52,257 bases of DNA from Methanobacterium sp. (GCA_003158115.1 PMGM01000043.1:391-52647); one strand, 5' to 3'. Numbered from the stretch's first letter, positions 30,715 to 40,427 are shown. The notes: generated by a model not told the origin, from the letters alone. Translations and numbers: made by a program.

Positions 30715-31383
30715 TTAAAAATTCATTTTCCTATCACATAAAGTATTAAATCTACATCCTCGGCATTTATTAGGATTGTTGGTGGGTTTAAATTCGATTT
30801 CACCATTCAATAATTTGTGCATGCGATTTATAAGGCCAATAATATCCTTTTCTGCCTTTTCATCAAAGTAAGAAGCCCAGTAAATGTTTTCAGTACCTCT
30901 TTCACGAAGCGATGCAACAATTCTTCTTTTTTCAGGTAACATTTCATTGAAGGCTAGACAGTATCCATAAACCTGATTTATACTAGAGGAATATGCAACT
31001 GTTCCAGGTTTATCATCTATAATAATAAACTCATCTGGAGTCATCCATACCTCGTCAATGAATCCTCTGATCCCATATTGTTTTGATATTACAGGAAGTT
31101 CTCTTGAAAGTATTTCTCCAGTTTTGGATGTTTCAAGCATTTCATCAAATGTGGCTGGTTCAGCATCAACTTTAAAATTTGACTCAAGTATTGCATGTTC
31201 TTTTGTGCCTTCCAACATGGATTTAGTAGGTTTAATAGAGATCCCCTTGACATTTTCGAGATATATTCCATATTCACAGAATCCTTGTTTGTTAAGCCAA
31301 CTTATAGGGAAGTTGTTTTTATCTGCAATAATTTTTACCTGGCTGATAGTTGGATGTGAATTTGATACCGATCTTTTTGCCAT
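30715..31383 (-). CDS. Cas4-like PD-(D/E)XK nuclease with Fe-S cysteines
   Basis: A 222-residue protein with all the Cas4/Dna2/AddB-type marks: four cysteines at 36 (QGFCEY) and at 207, 210 and 216 (CRGCRFNTLC) able to hold a 4Fe-4S cluster, a GxxxH motif at His63, Asp110 in GFIDEV, DDK at 123-125 and QxxxY at Gln137-Tyr141. A DNA exonuclease or nickase is expected. No CRISPR array or other cas gene is nearby, so this is a solo Cas4-like protein, perhaps in DNA repair or defence. Its ATG shares bases with the stop of the coiled-coil gene upstream, indicating translational coupling. Confidence 0.82.
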   Translation of the reverse strand: MAKRSVSNSHPTISQVKIIADKNNFPISWLNKQGFCEYGIYLENVKGISIKPTKSMLEGTKEHAILESNFKVDAEPATFDEMLETSKTGEILSRELPVISKQYGIRGFIDEVWMTPDEFIIIDDKPGTVAYSSSINQVYGYCLAFNEMLPEKRRIVASLRERGTENIYWASYFDEKAEKDIIGLINRMHKLLNGEIEFKPTNNPNKCRGCRFNTLCDRKMNF

Positions 31384-31946
31384 TACTCTTCCCCATCCTT
31401 TTTACTTCCTAAACGACTTTTTAAGCTAGTCCAAATATCTTTATCTTTATTTAATTCCTCTTCAAGAACTTTGACTTTTTCAGTTTCAAGCTCATAGTTC
31501 TTTTTAAGATCTTTATGGATATCACTAACCTCTTCCAATTTCGACATGAGCCTTGCTTTATCGCTTTCTAAGATTTTAACCCTCTCAATTTCTAGTCTGA
31601 GCTTTTTATTAGTTTTACTATTTTTGCTAACAAGTTCCTTGTAAGATTTAGATAATTCGTTATGTTTCCATTCTAACTCAGCAAGCTCTCTTTCGTAAGC
31701 CTCAAGATGACTGTTTGTAGCTCCTAAATTCTTTAGATAATCCTCTGCCATTGATAGATCTTCACCTACTAACTCTCCTATCTGCTTTTGAGGTATGATG
31801 AAAACTTCTTCGCTGCATTCAAACTTATCCGATCTCTTCAAAGGTACCAAGTATTGATTGTACTCGTATATCTTTTTTTTACCGCCCACAGTCTTTTTAG
31901 TCTTCTTTTTATAACATTTAACAGCTGATTTTATTACCTTTACCAT
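31383..31946 (-). CDS. Coiled-coil protein coupled to the Cas4-like nuclease
   Basis: About 187 residues. The first 70 are basic then beta-like (VIKSAVKCYKKKTKK, YEYNQYLVPLKR, EVFIIPQKQIGELVG); residues 85-175 form an uninterrupted charged coiled coil (ELAELEWKHNELSKSYKEL onward), and the end is basic. The family is not known to me. I take ATG 31946 with GGAG eight bases upstream, rather than GTG 31952. Its stop overlaps the nuclease start by one base, so the two proteins are probably made together and may interact. Confidence 0.65.
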   Translation of the reverse strand: MVKVIKSAVKCYKKKTKKTVGGKKKIYEYNQYLVPLKRSDKFECSEEVFIIPQKQIGELVGEDLSMAEDYLKNLGATNSHLEAYERELAELEWKHNELSKSYKELVSKNSKTNKKLRLEIERVKILESDKARLMSKLEEVSDIHKDLKKNYELETEKVKVLEEELNKDKDIWTSLKSRLGSKKDGEE

Positions 31947-32142
31947 TAACACTGCTCCAGTTGCAATTTACTTAAAAATTTGTAATAATTATTATGTTTT
32001 ATAATAGAAACTATCTTGCATCACTAATTCTAATGTAGAACAAATTTATATTGAATGACCCTTCTTTTATCCTTTTTGAAAATTTTCAAATATGATTTAT
32101 TTCTATGGTGCTCAATTGATTGATTATAATTTATTTCATCTC

Positions 32143-33048
32143 CTAAATGGCATAATGTAAATTAAATATTTGTAAACTAATCATAAGGACCACAGGCCAA
32201 AATATAAATTCAAAATCTGCTATAGAGCCTAATTTAACCCATATATCCTCATCAATATATTTTTCTGCTTTATTAAGATAATAAAAACTATAAAAAAAGA
32301 ATAAAATCAACGAAATTGTAATCATTGGAATTATTTTTAGGATAACTGCTATTATTAAAGGTATAAATGAAACTAAATTCAAAAAATGTAACAATTTTAT
32401 TGCATTTTTTTTACCTAGTATAACTGGTAGTGTTTTCAATCCTTCCTTAGAATCATTTAATGAATCTTTTAAATCAAAGAAAATTGCATTTATCATTCCT
32501 TTCATATTTATAAAGAGGAATACAATTATAAATGGAAGTGAAAGGGTTAAAGAGAACTGGAGTGGGACAAAAAGTGTTCCTCCCAATGACCAGGTTAACA
32601 CAGTATAGATGTTTTTAAAAATTGGAATCTTTTTGGTTAAACCTTTAAATACTGTTGCATATAAGAAACCGCCTAAAGTGATTAATATTATAAACAGTAC
32701 GAGTTTGTAGTTTGAAAAGATAATGAGTAGGGCAATAAGCAATATAATGTAAAATATCATAATTAGAGGATAATATTTTTTTTTCTTATGAAGGTGTTCA
32801 TATCTATCAGAATTGGTTTCAACATCTTTATCCAGATCACTCATGTAATCATAACTGTAAATTATTAATGGGATTAAATAGGATATAACAAGTAAAGGCA
32901 AATTAATATCAGATTTTGTAATAATTGAAGTCGTTAATACAAGTGCTGGAGCCCCTAAAGCAGTTAAATACCCCCCATGAATAATTTCTTTTAAAATCAG
33001 ATTGAAATAACAATAATAAGAATTTCTAAAAAAGATATTTAAAACCAT
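32143..33048 (-). CDS. UbiA-family prenyltransferase
   Basis: A 301-residue membrane protein with about eight or nine hydrophobic helices. The two aspartate-rich motifs are present: YDYMSDLDKDVETNSD at about residues 66-81 (Asp67, Asp71, Asp73, Asp75) and FDLKDSLNDSKEG at about 192-204. These bind magnesium-prenyl diphosphate. UbiA enzymes move prenyl groups to quinones, haem, menaquinone-like or glycerophosphate acceptors; in methanogens the best-known is digeranylgeranylglyceryl phosphate synthase, from which this protein looks divergent. AGGGGGG precedes the ATG. It is monocistronic, divergent from the sensor kinase. Confidence 0.82.
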   Translation of the reverse strand: MVLNIFFRNSYYCYFNLILKEIIHGGYLTALGAPALVLTTSIITKSDINLPLLVISYLIPLIIYSYDYMSDLDKDVETNSDRYEHLHKKKKYYPLIMIFYIILLIALLIIFSNYKLVLFIILITLGGFLYATVFKGLTKKIPIFKNIYTVLTWSLGGTLFVPLQFSLTLSLPFIIVFLFINMKGMINAIFFDLKDSLNDSKEGLKTLPVILGKKNAIKLLHFLNLVSFIPLIIAVILKIIPMITISLILFFFYSFYYLNKAEKYIDEDIWVKLGSIADFEFIFWPVVLMISLQIFNLHYAI

Positions 33049-33258
33049 AAGCCCCCCTGAATCATGTCAATTATAAGTTATACTGAATATATTGTACAAT
33101 CAAAAGCATTTTAACGTTATAACTTATTTAAGACTTTATTATTGATTATGTTTTTTTTATATAACTATATATTTTTATAATAAAAATAATCATGTATATA
33201 AGGAAAAGATTTATTTGTAGGTGCGCAAACTAAATACACAGTTCGGAGTAAAAAAAAT

Positions 33259-34944
33259 ATGAATATATTTTCATATATCTCGCTAATAGCATTTTTTGTG
33301 TGCTTCTTTTTAGGTAATTTCATTTATCATAAAAACACCAAAAGTCAGCTGAATATCATGATAGCTCTGCTTAGTATTATGGTAGGGTTCTTGGCATTTG
33401 CAGAATTCCAATACAGACAAACCTCAGACTTTCAGACAGCTTATTTATGGCTTAAAATCAGTGGATTATGGCCAATTGTGCCTGCAATCCTCCTTCATAT
33501 TTCCCTTATTTTCACTGGACAAACTAATCTTTTAAAAAATAAATTAACCTATGTTTTAATATATGCTCCAGCTGTGATCATTGCTATTTTAGCTGTGGAT
33601 ACTAATTGGTTATTAGAGGGTATTATAAAGGAATATTGGGGTTGGACATATTTATATCCAAAAAATTCCATATTGTTTTATATAATGTCTTTATGGACAC
33701 TTCTCTGTACTTTTTTTGCAGGGGGGATTTGTTTCTGGTATTATTTAAAAAGCAAAGATATCAAAAGGTTGCAGACAAAATATTTAATTGCAGGGCTTTA
33801 TCTACCTCTTTTGATAAGCATGTTCAGCGATGTTATACTGCCAAATATATCAATAAGAATACCTGAAACAACTATGATGATGTCCACAATTGGTATTGGA
33901 TTCATAAGTTATGGAATATGGAAATATCGATTTCCTGCCTTGACAGCAGCGATTGCAGCTGATCAAATAGTCTCCACCATGTCAAATTTTTTAATTATGC
34001 TAGATCATAATAAGAATATTGTGACTATAAACAATGCAACAACAGATCTTTTAGGATATAGCAAGGAAGAACTAATTGGTAAACCATTGGAATATTTATT
34101 CAAAGATCAGACCGGGAAAAATAATAGTAACTTACCCCATAACATATCTGACACAATTGTTAATTTTGAAACTTGTTTAAAATCTAAATCTGGTGAATTT
34201 ATCCCTGTTTTATTATCCAAATCCGTTATTAAAAATGAAAATGGTAATGTAATGGGGATTGTTTGTATTGGGAATAATATAGTAGAAATAAAAGAAGCAG
34301 AAGATAAGATAAAGGCTTCTCTAAACGAAAAAGAGTTATTACTTAGAGAACTTCATCATCGTGTTAAAAATAATCTTCAGATCATTTTAAGCTTGATTAA
34401 TCTCCAGTCCAATGGCATCAAAGACCAGGAAGATCTGGAAATTTTCAGAGAAAGCCAAAGCCGGGTAAAATCCCTGGCAATAATACATGAAAAACTTTAT
34501 CAATCCGCAGATTTCGCAAGTATAAATTTCAAAGAATATATACAGAGTTTAGTAAGTTATCTACTATCATATTATTCGAAAACCAATATAACTGTCGATA
34601 TAGATGTGGAAAAAGATCTTGTATTAAATATGGACACTGCTGTCCCATGTGGGCTTATTATTAACGAATTGGTAACTAATTCGATAAAATTTGCATTTCC
34701 AGAGGAAAAAACTGGAAAAATTTATATCCGACTAAATCAGGAAGATGGATCTCTTATCCTCATAATAGGAGATAATGGAATCGGTCTACCAGACGGGATG
34801 GACTTTGAAACTTCTCAAAAATTGGGTTTACAATTAGTAAAAACATTAACAGACCAATTGGAAGGCACAGTTCAATATAATGGTGAATATGGTACAGAAT
34901 TTAAGATTAAATTTAAAGAACTTATATATAAAAATAGATATTAA
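33259..34944 (+). CDS. Membrane sensor histidine kinase (7TM-PAS-HisKA_2-HATPase)
   Basis: 561 residues. The first 225 form about seven hydrophobic helices matching the N-terminal histidine-kinase 7TM sensor region. A PAS domain follows at about 235-345 (LGYSKEELIGKPLEYLF). The H-box ELHHRVKNNLQIILSLINLQS, with phosphoacceptor His near residue 366, belongs to the HisKA_2/HWE-like type common in methanogens. The ATPase domain has INELVTNSIKFAFP (N-box) near 470 and IGDNGIGLPDG (G-box) near 505. No response regulator is next to it, so its partner must be encoded elsewhere. The signal is unknown; the start follows GGAG. Confidence 0.9.
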   Translation: MNIFSYISLIAFFVCFFLGNFIYHKNTKSQLNIMIALLSIMVGFLAFAEFQYRQTSDFQTAYLWLKISGLWPIVPAILLHISLIFTGQTNLLKNKLTYVLIYAPAVIIAILAVDTNWLLEGIIKEYWGWTYLYPKNSILFYIMSLWTLLCTFFAGGICFWYYLKSKDIKRLQTKYLIAGLYLPLLISMFSDVILPNISIRIPETTMMMSTIGIGFISYGIWKYRFPALTAAIAADQIVSTMSNFLIMLDHNKNIVTINNATTDLLGYSKEELIGKPLEYLFKDQTGKNNSNLPHNISDTIVNFETCLKSKSGEFIPVLLSKSVIKNENGNVMGIVCIGNNIVEIKEAEDKIKASLNEKELLLRELHHRVKNNLQIILSLINLQSNGIKDQEDLEIFRESQSRVKSLAIIHEKLYQSADFASINFKEYIQSLVSYLLSYYSKTNITVDIDVEKDLVLNMDTAVPCGLIINELVTNSIKFAFPEEKTGKIYIRLNQEDGSLILIIGDNGIGLPDGMDFETSQKLGLQLVKTLTDQLEGTVQYNGEYGTEFKIKFKELIYKNRY

Positions 34945-34968
34945 TTTTAGTATAAAAAAGGAATAAAT

Positions 34969-35697
34969 TTAATCCAAACTTCCATCAAGATCATCTGCAA
35001 TCTTATTCCATTTTTTTACCCTATCATCTAAATTATCCTCTTTTGCAGGAATTTGTTTATCCAGAAGCTTTTCTAGATCTTTAAGGAAATTTGGATCCTC
35101 TCTAATTTTCAAGCAGGTAGTTATCTCGGTAATCGCCTTTTGTACAACAAATTCAACGGCATATTTACAGTTCTGATTTGGTCTGAAAAGATATTCATTT
35201 TCATTTTTTATTAATATTGGAAATGCCTTGCACACATCTGGCCGTTCATTATAGATATCACACTTTTTGGTTTTTCTAATAAAATGTTCACATGGGCGGT
35301 CTTCTGCAAATTTATAACCCTCTTCAAATGGTTTGATTTCTGCTATCATAACTTTATCAGAACTTTCATATTCCTCATATTCCTTTTTTGTTATATATAT
35401 TGGTGAACAGTTTTCACAGCACCATCCACATCTATTACAGTAATCTAAGCGTAATGCCGCGACAAGTGATCCTTCGGTGAATGCAATTGAAGAAAAATGG
35501 ATAACTTCTTTAAGATCCTTTCGTTCTACATCATCCAACTGTCCAGATTTTTTTAATATCTTTTTAACCCTTTTAGAAACCATCCTCTCAAATATAAATA
35601 TTTCAGATGTAAGTTCTGGTTGGTCTTTAGTTAATTCTTCGTACTGATTAAAAATAGTATCAAGGTATTCTCTTTTGTGTAGCTCTTCCAATAACAT
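34969..35697 (-). CDS. YkgJ-family cysteine cluster protein
   Basis: A 242-residue protein carrying the YkgJ/UPF0153 cysteine pattern: CNRCGWCCENC at about residue 95 and, further on, CEHFIRKTKKCDIYNERPDVC. Eight or so cysteines suggest binding of zinc or an Fe-S cluster; function is unknown. The flanks are helical and charged. It is convergent with the sensor kinase and transcribed on its own. Confidence 0.8.
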   Translation of the reverse strand: MLLEELHKREYLDTIFNQYEELTKDQPELTSEIFIFERMVSKRVKKILKKSGQLDDVERKDLKEVIHFSSIAFTEGSLVAALRLDYCNRCGWCCENCSPIYITKKEYEEYESSDKVMIAEIKPFEEGYKFAEDRPCEHFIRKTKKCDIYNERPDVCKAFPILIKNENEYLFRPNQNCKYAVEFVVQKAITEITTCLKIREDPNFLKDLEKLLDKQIPAKEDNLDDRVKKWNKIADDLDGSLD

Positions 35698-35917
35698 TTG
35701 TTCACCATAATTCCAATAAATATTTCCTGTATTAATAATTTTTTTTATCCGATATAAACAATTAGGAAAAAATAGATAATTATTAACTTTTATGGATTTG
35801 TTTAATAATTGGTTAAAAAATTTTTATATGTCAATTCCTATTCAGAATACTCAATAAAATAGGCTTAAATGGACATTCATAAATATTATTAACCAAAATT
35901 GATATTGTAGGTGAAAA

Positions 35918-36968
35918 ATGATTCTTAATCTCAAAAAAAATAAGCATTTCAACTATAATTCCCCTAATAATAATCTTAAGTCTTCTTTCTTTAGGTATTT
36001 TACTTCCAATCATAACAATAGTAATATTCAGTGCTATTTTAGCATATCATGTAAGGTTTATTGCCAAAAAAATTCGTCCCTATGTTAAATATGATACACT
36101 TTCAGTGTTTCTGGGTATGATCTTGTTTGCAATCCCTATTATTTTGTTGTTATATTTCACATTCACACAATTTGTAAGCATTGCCGGCACATTTTTCGGT
36201 TCACTCCACCAAGCTGCAACTGGCAATTCCACCGTGAATATGTCGCAACTGAACAGTTCTATTCAAAATTTAGCACTTCCAGGCACCATTTCACAGGGTC
36301 TTGCCGAAACCATCAAAACAGGAATTACACAGTTTATTTCCTATGCAGCTAGTTCGTAATTACATTGATAAGTTTATTCCATTAGTCGCAACCCAACTTC
36401 CCATATTAATATTCTAAGTTTTCTATTTTGCTAAAGATGGTGACAAAGTAGTTCAATATGTAAAAGATGTCATTCCAGATAATGATAAAAAATTTTACTT
36501 GGAAATATTCAATAGTGCCGATGATGTGTTGAAAAACATTATTGTTGGAAATGTTATTCCTGCAGTTATACTTGGAATACTCTCAGGGTTTCTATATTTC
36601 TTCCTTGGATATCCTTATGTAATATTATTGGCCATAATAAGTGGAGTGGCTATGTTCATACCCATAATTGGTCCTTGGATCGTTTATGGTGCAATTGGAA
36701 TTTTTAGTATATTAATTGGAATACATTCCAAGGTGTTATGGTAATTATATTTGGATGGTTAATTGAAACATCAACAGATTTTTATATCAGACCCCGTATT
36801 TCAGTACAATACTCTGAAGTCCATCCATTAGTATTCCTATTAGGATTTATTTATGGTGCAATTACAATGAGTATACCTGAATTGTTTATAGGTCCCTTGA
36901 TAATTGGAATTACTTATGCTGCCTATAAAATATATCGAAAAGAAAAAATAGGACATCAAGAGCATTAA
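35918..36968 (+). pseudogene. Broken AI-2E family transporter (PerM-like permease)
   Basis: A full-length gene (about 350 codons) that is disabled in several places. GTAGGTGA and ATG at 35918 begin a frame that shifts at an eight-A run (35933-35940); removing one A joins it to the frame holding ILSLLSLGILLP through to 36359. A second shift near 36345-36355 leads to the frame of FIPLVATQLPILIF, which meets an in-frame TAA at 36415 before continuing with [17 protein letters not shown] third shift near 36720 leads to [12 protein letters not shown] through to the normal end. The pieces together match AI-2E exporters with FLGYPY, PIIGPW and YIRPR motifs and about seven to eight helices. Only fragments could be made, so a non-functional gene is likely. 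Confidence 0.9.
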
Positions 36969-37055
36969 ATTTTCCTAAAATGAATTGTAAAGTAAGCCCA
37001 TATATTTTTGATAAATAATTTATTAATTTTTTTAATAAAAATAAAAAAAATGGGT

Positions 37056-37823
37056 TTACATTAGGTTTTGTTCCCTTTCACTGAACAGTATTGCAGCCAA
37101 TATAATGGTGAATAATGCAAAACCAACTACCACAAGAGTACTATCATATAATGGAAGAGCACCTTGACCGATAATTACCTGTCTAAGAGCATCTACACCA
37201 TATGTGAGTGGATCTAGATACACGACAGCTTGAAGGAACGATGGAAGTCCTGTTACTGGAAACAGAGCTCCACTCAAAAGAAACATTGGTAGTACAATGA
37301 AACTCATTATGAGGTTGAAACCTTCCATACTATCTGTAAAGGTTGCAATTAAAAGGCCAACACCTGCCAATCCAACTGAAATCGGTATCATTAGGAGGAA
37401 TGATGCGATAAAAATTACTGGGGTCATCTGTACGCCAACAACAAATGATAGCAATAGTAAAATGACACCTTGAATTATTGAAGCAGTACCTATACCCAAT
37501 GCTTTACCAAAGACAATTGATGGACGACTCACAGGAGCTACCATAATCTCCTTAAGAAAACCATACTGTCTATCCATAATAACTGAAACACCCGAAAATA
37601 TGGATGTAAAAAGTATGGTCTGACCAATTATCCCTGGAAATATGAAGGCTTTATAACTCCCCGTGATACCAGTCCCGAATTTGATAGCAGACCCTAAACC
37701 AGTACCAAAGATTAAAAGCCATAGTAAAGGTGTTACAACTGAAGATAAAATACGGGAACGGTACCTTACGTATCTTTTAGCTTCTCTAAACCATATTGTA
37801 TAAATTCCTTCCCATTCAGACAT
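37056..37823 (-). CDS. ABC-2 type transporter permease
   Basis: A 255-residue permease with six hydrophobic helices, starting with the amphipathic WFREAKRYVRYRSRILSSVV segment and carrying LWLLIFGTGLGSAI and the ABC-2 signature region SGALFPVTGLPSFLQAVVYLDPLTYGVDALR (in pieces). It pairs with the ATPase gene three bases upstream to form a drug, lipid or polysaccharide exporter of the DrrAB type; the substrate is unknown. Two permease copies are expected per transporter. Confidence 0.88.
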   Translation of the reverse strand: MSEWEGIYTIWFREAKRYVRYRSRILSSVVTPLLWLLIFGTGLGSAIKFGTGITGSYKAFIFPGIIGQTILFTSIFSGVSVIMDRQYGFLKEIMVAPVSRPSIVFGKALGIGTASIIQGVILLLLSFVVGVQMTPVIFIASFLLMIPISVGLAGVGLLIATFTDSMEGFNLIMSFIVLPMFLLSGALFPVTGLPSFLQAVVYLDPLTYGVDALRQVIIGQGALPLYDSTLVVVGFALFTIILAAILFSEREQNLM

Positions 37824-37825
37824 TA

Positions 37826-38767
37826 TTATGCCCCCTCAACAATACGTTTTCCAGTATAATTTATGAAAACATCCTCTAGGTTGGGGTGATCAAGTTCAAT
37901 AGATTTTACCATGATGTTATTTTTGTTTGCAAAATTAACTAATGTAGCAACTAAGTTCTCTCCACCTTCCACCATCATCTTGATATTAGAATCAACAACC
38001 ATAATGTTCTTTATGAAATCAAGTTTTTTAACTTCATTTAAGAATTTTTCCTGATCATCAACCTTCATTGTTATTATATCCGCCTTTAATTCATGTTTAA
38101 GATTTTTTGGAGAATCAGATTTGATAATATGTCCCTTGTTTATGATTGCAATTTCATCACATAATTTGTCTGCTTCATCCATATAATGGGTCGACATGAG
38201 AACTGTTATATCCTCTTGTTGATTTAATTTCTGTATATATTCCCATATACTTTCCCTTGTCTGAGGGTCTAATCCTAATGTTGGTTCGTCAAGGAAAAGG
38301 ACCTTAGGATGGTGAATCAAACCTCTTCCAATTTCTAATCTACGTTTCATGCCCCCAGAATAAGTTCTGGTGAACTCATCTGCTTTTTCTCCTAATGCAA
38401 TAAGATCTAGAACTTCTTCTATTCTTTGTTTTCTTAAGTTATTAGGAACACCATATAATGCCGCATGCATTTCTAAATGCTCACGACCGGTTAAAATATC
38501 ATCCAAAGCTCTTGATTGAAAAACAACTCCAATTGATTTTCTTACTTCTTTAGAATCTTTCATAACATCATAACCATTAACAGTGGCACTTCCAGAAGTT
38601 GGATGAAGAATGGTACATAACATAGAAATCAAAGTAGTCTTACCCGCACCGTTTGGACCTAAAACACCATATACACTGTTTCTTGGAACTTTAAGATTAA
38701 TTGAATCGACTGCAGTAAAATCTCCATATTTTTTGCTTATATCATGAGTTTCAATTATATAGTCCAT
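37826..38767 (-). CDS. ABC transporter ATP-binding protein (DrrA-like)
   Basis: A 313-residue nucleotide-binding subunit with Walker A GPNGAGKTT, the Q-loop in GVVFQSRALDD, the signature YSGGMKRRLEIGRGL, Walker B VLFLDEPTLGLDP and the switch His in STHYMDEAD, followed by a C-terminal domain of about 90 residues as in DrrA-type exporters. It stands directly ahead of its permease and drives export. The promoter is in the A/T-rich gap shared with the divergent MBL-rhodanese gene. Confidence 0.92.
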   Translation of the reverse strand: MDYIIETHDISKKYGDFTAVDSINLKVPRNSVYGVLGPNGAGKTTLISMLCTILHPTSGSATVNGYDVMKDSKEVRKSIGVVFQSRALDDILTGREHLEMHAALYGVPNNLRKQRIEEVLDLIALGEKADEFTRTYSGGMKRRLEIGRGLIHHPKVLFLDEPTLGLDPQTRESIWEYIQKLNQQEDITVLMSTHYMDEADKLCDEIAIINKGHIIKSDSPKNLKHELKADIITMKVDDQEKFLNEVKKLDFIKNIMVVDSNIKMMVEGGENLVATLVNFANKNNIMVKSIELDHPNLEDVFINYTGKRIVEGA

Positions 38768-38984
38768 AATGGCACCTTCAAATTAAGTTTTTAAATTTAA
38801 CATTCATTTTTTGATTAAACGAGCATAAATTATTTTTGATTTGGAACTAATATATAATATAATACAATTTGCTTATAACAAATCAGCAATTATATTATAT
38901 TTAATATGAATTAACAGATTGGAATATTTCAAAATTTAAAAAAAACGCAATTTGGTTTACTTAAAATGAAGAAAGGTGATAATT

Positions 38985-40352
38985 GTGATATTTGAAATTG
39001 TGAAATCTGCAGGAATAGCTCATAAGTCATATTTTATAGGTTCAAACGGAACTGCCGCAGTTATAGACCCTCGAAGAGATTGTGATATCTACATAGAAAT
39101 CGCAGAACAAAATAATATGGAGATAGATTACATATTTGAAACTCATCGAAATGAAGATTATACCATAGGATCAATTGAGCTTAAAGAGATAGTTGGGGCA
39201 GATATATTCCATGGTAATGGTATTAAATTTGCATATGGTAATTATGTAAGTGAAAGAGACAAATTTCAAATTGGATCGCTAGTTTTAGAGATAATAGAAA
39301 CACCGGGACATACAGATGAAAGCATATCCATCATTGTTAAAGATAAGAATGTTTCAGATGATGTTTATATGATATTCACAGGAGATAGCCTGTTTGCTGG
39401 AGAAATTGGAAGATGTGATCTTTATGGTGAATCAAAAAAGAAAATAAATGCCGAAAAAATGTATCTAAGTGTATTTAAAAAGATATTATCTCTCGGAGAT
39501 AATGTTATTGTATGTCCGGCACATGGTTCTGGATCAATATGTGGGGCTGAAATACGTGAACAGGAGCTTACAACTGTGGGGTATGAGAAAAAAACTAACA
39601 CCCTACTGCAAAAAGATAAACATGAATTTATTGAAGTTAAGGTTAAGGAAAAACTTTACACCCCACCATACTTTAAAAAAATGGAGATAAACAACCAGGA
39701 AGGTCCGAATTTAATATGCAAACTTCCTTACTTGAAACCCTTAAGAATGCATGAAGTTAAAGAGTTAATGGCTAAGGATGCCCAAGTCATAGATGTTAGG
39801 GATCCTACTGCCTTCGCAGGTGGCCATATACCAAAAACACTTAATATCTGGAAAGATGGCCTTCCTGCCTATGCTGGTTGGTTTTTAAATTACGATGAAC
39901 CCATTATCATCATAGACGATAACAACAGTAATATTGATGAACTCAGACGCCACATGGTGAGGCTAGGTTACGATAATATCTATGGATATTTATCAGGAGG
40001 TTTCCCTGTATGGTTTAAATGTTCTGGTGATTTTGAAACAGTAAAAACATGGTCTGTACATGATTTACTACCAAATATGGGCAAAGATTCTCTTTTTTTA
40101 TTGGACGTTAGGAAGGAAGATGATTGGATAAAGGAACATATTGAAGGATCCCATAATATATACATTGGACAATTGAAAGATGAACTTGAAAATGTACCTA
40201 AAGATAAACATGTAGTTGTTTCTTGTGATACTGGATATAAAGCTAGTATAGGAACATCTATTCTTAAAAAGAACGGTTATAAAAATGTAACCAATATTCT
40301 TGGCAGTATGATGTCATGGAAAAAAGCAGGTTATCCCATTATAAAGGGTTAA
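38985..40352 (+). CDS. MBL-fold plus tandem rhodanese protein (persulfide-dioxygenase-like)
   Basis: A 455-residue protein: an ETHE1/glyoxalase-II-like metallo-beta-lactamase domain (residues 1-220) followed by two rhodanese domains (about 255-345 and 355-455). The first metal motif reads THRNEDYTIG, so the canonical HxHxDH has lost two of its three His residues (Asn56, Tyr59), while the later ligands in TPGHTDES, FTGDSLF and CPAHGSG are kept. The first rhodanese lacks the catalytic Cys; the second has it in VVVSCDTGYKAS. Sulfide or persulfide chemistry is likely but perhaps not dioxygenation, given the altered motif and an anaerobic host. I choose GTG 38985 because AGGTGAT is well placed for it. 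Confidence 0.8.
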   Translation: MIFEIVKSAGIAHKSYFIGSNGTAAVIDPRRDCDIYIEIAEQNNMEIDYIFETHRNEDYTIGSIELKEIVGADIFHGNGIKFAYGNYVSERDKFQIGSLVLEIIETPGHTDESISIIVKDKNVSDDVYMIFTGDSLFAGEIGRCDLYGESKKKINAEKMYLSVFKKILSLGDNVIVCPAHGSGSICGAEIREQELTTVGYEKKTNTLLQKDKHEFIEVKVKEKLYTPPYFKKMEINNQEGPNLICKLPYLKPLRMHEVKELMAKDAQVIDVRDPTAFAGGHIPKTLNIWKDGLPAYAGWFLNYDEPIIIIDDNNSNIDELRRHMVRLGYDNIYGYLSGGFPVWFKCSGDFETVKTWSVHDLLPNMGKDSLFLLDVRKEDDWIKEHIEGSHNIYIGQLKDELENVPKDKHVVVSCDTGYKASIGTSILKKNGYKNVTNILGSMMSWKKAGYPIIKG

Positions 40353-40427
40353 TTTAATGTAATGCTTACTAAATATTAGTCATTGGATTGGGCATATATT
40401 TTTTAATATAATTAGAGGTGATAAAAG

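Noticed and set aside
33606..33866. Overlapping 86-residue frame within the sensor kinase
   Set aside because: It is a shadow of the kinase's membrane region with no ribosome site of its own.
35933..35940. A8 tract in the AI-2E gene as a phase-variable switch
   Set aside because: Other frameshifts and a stop codon in the same gene mean changing the tract length would not restore a working protein.
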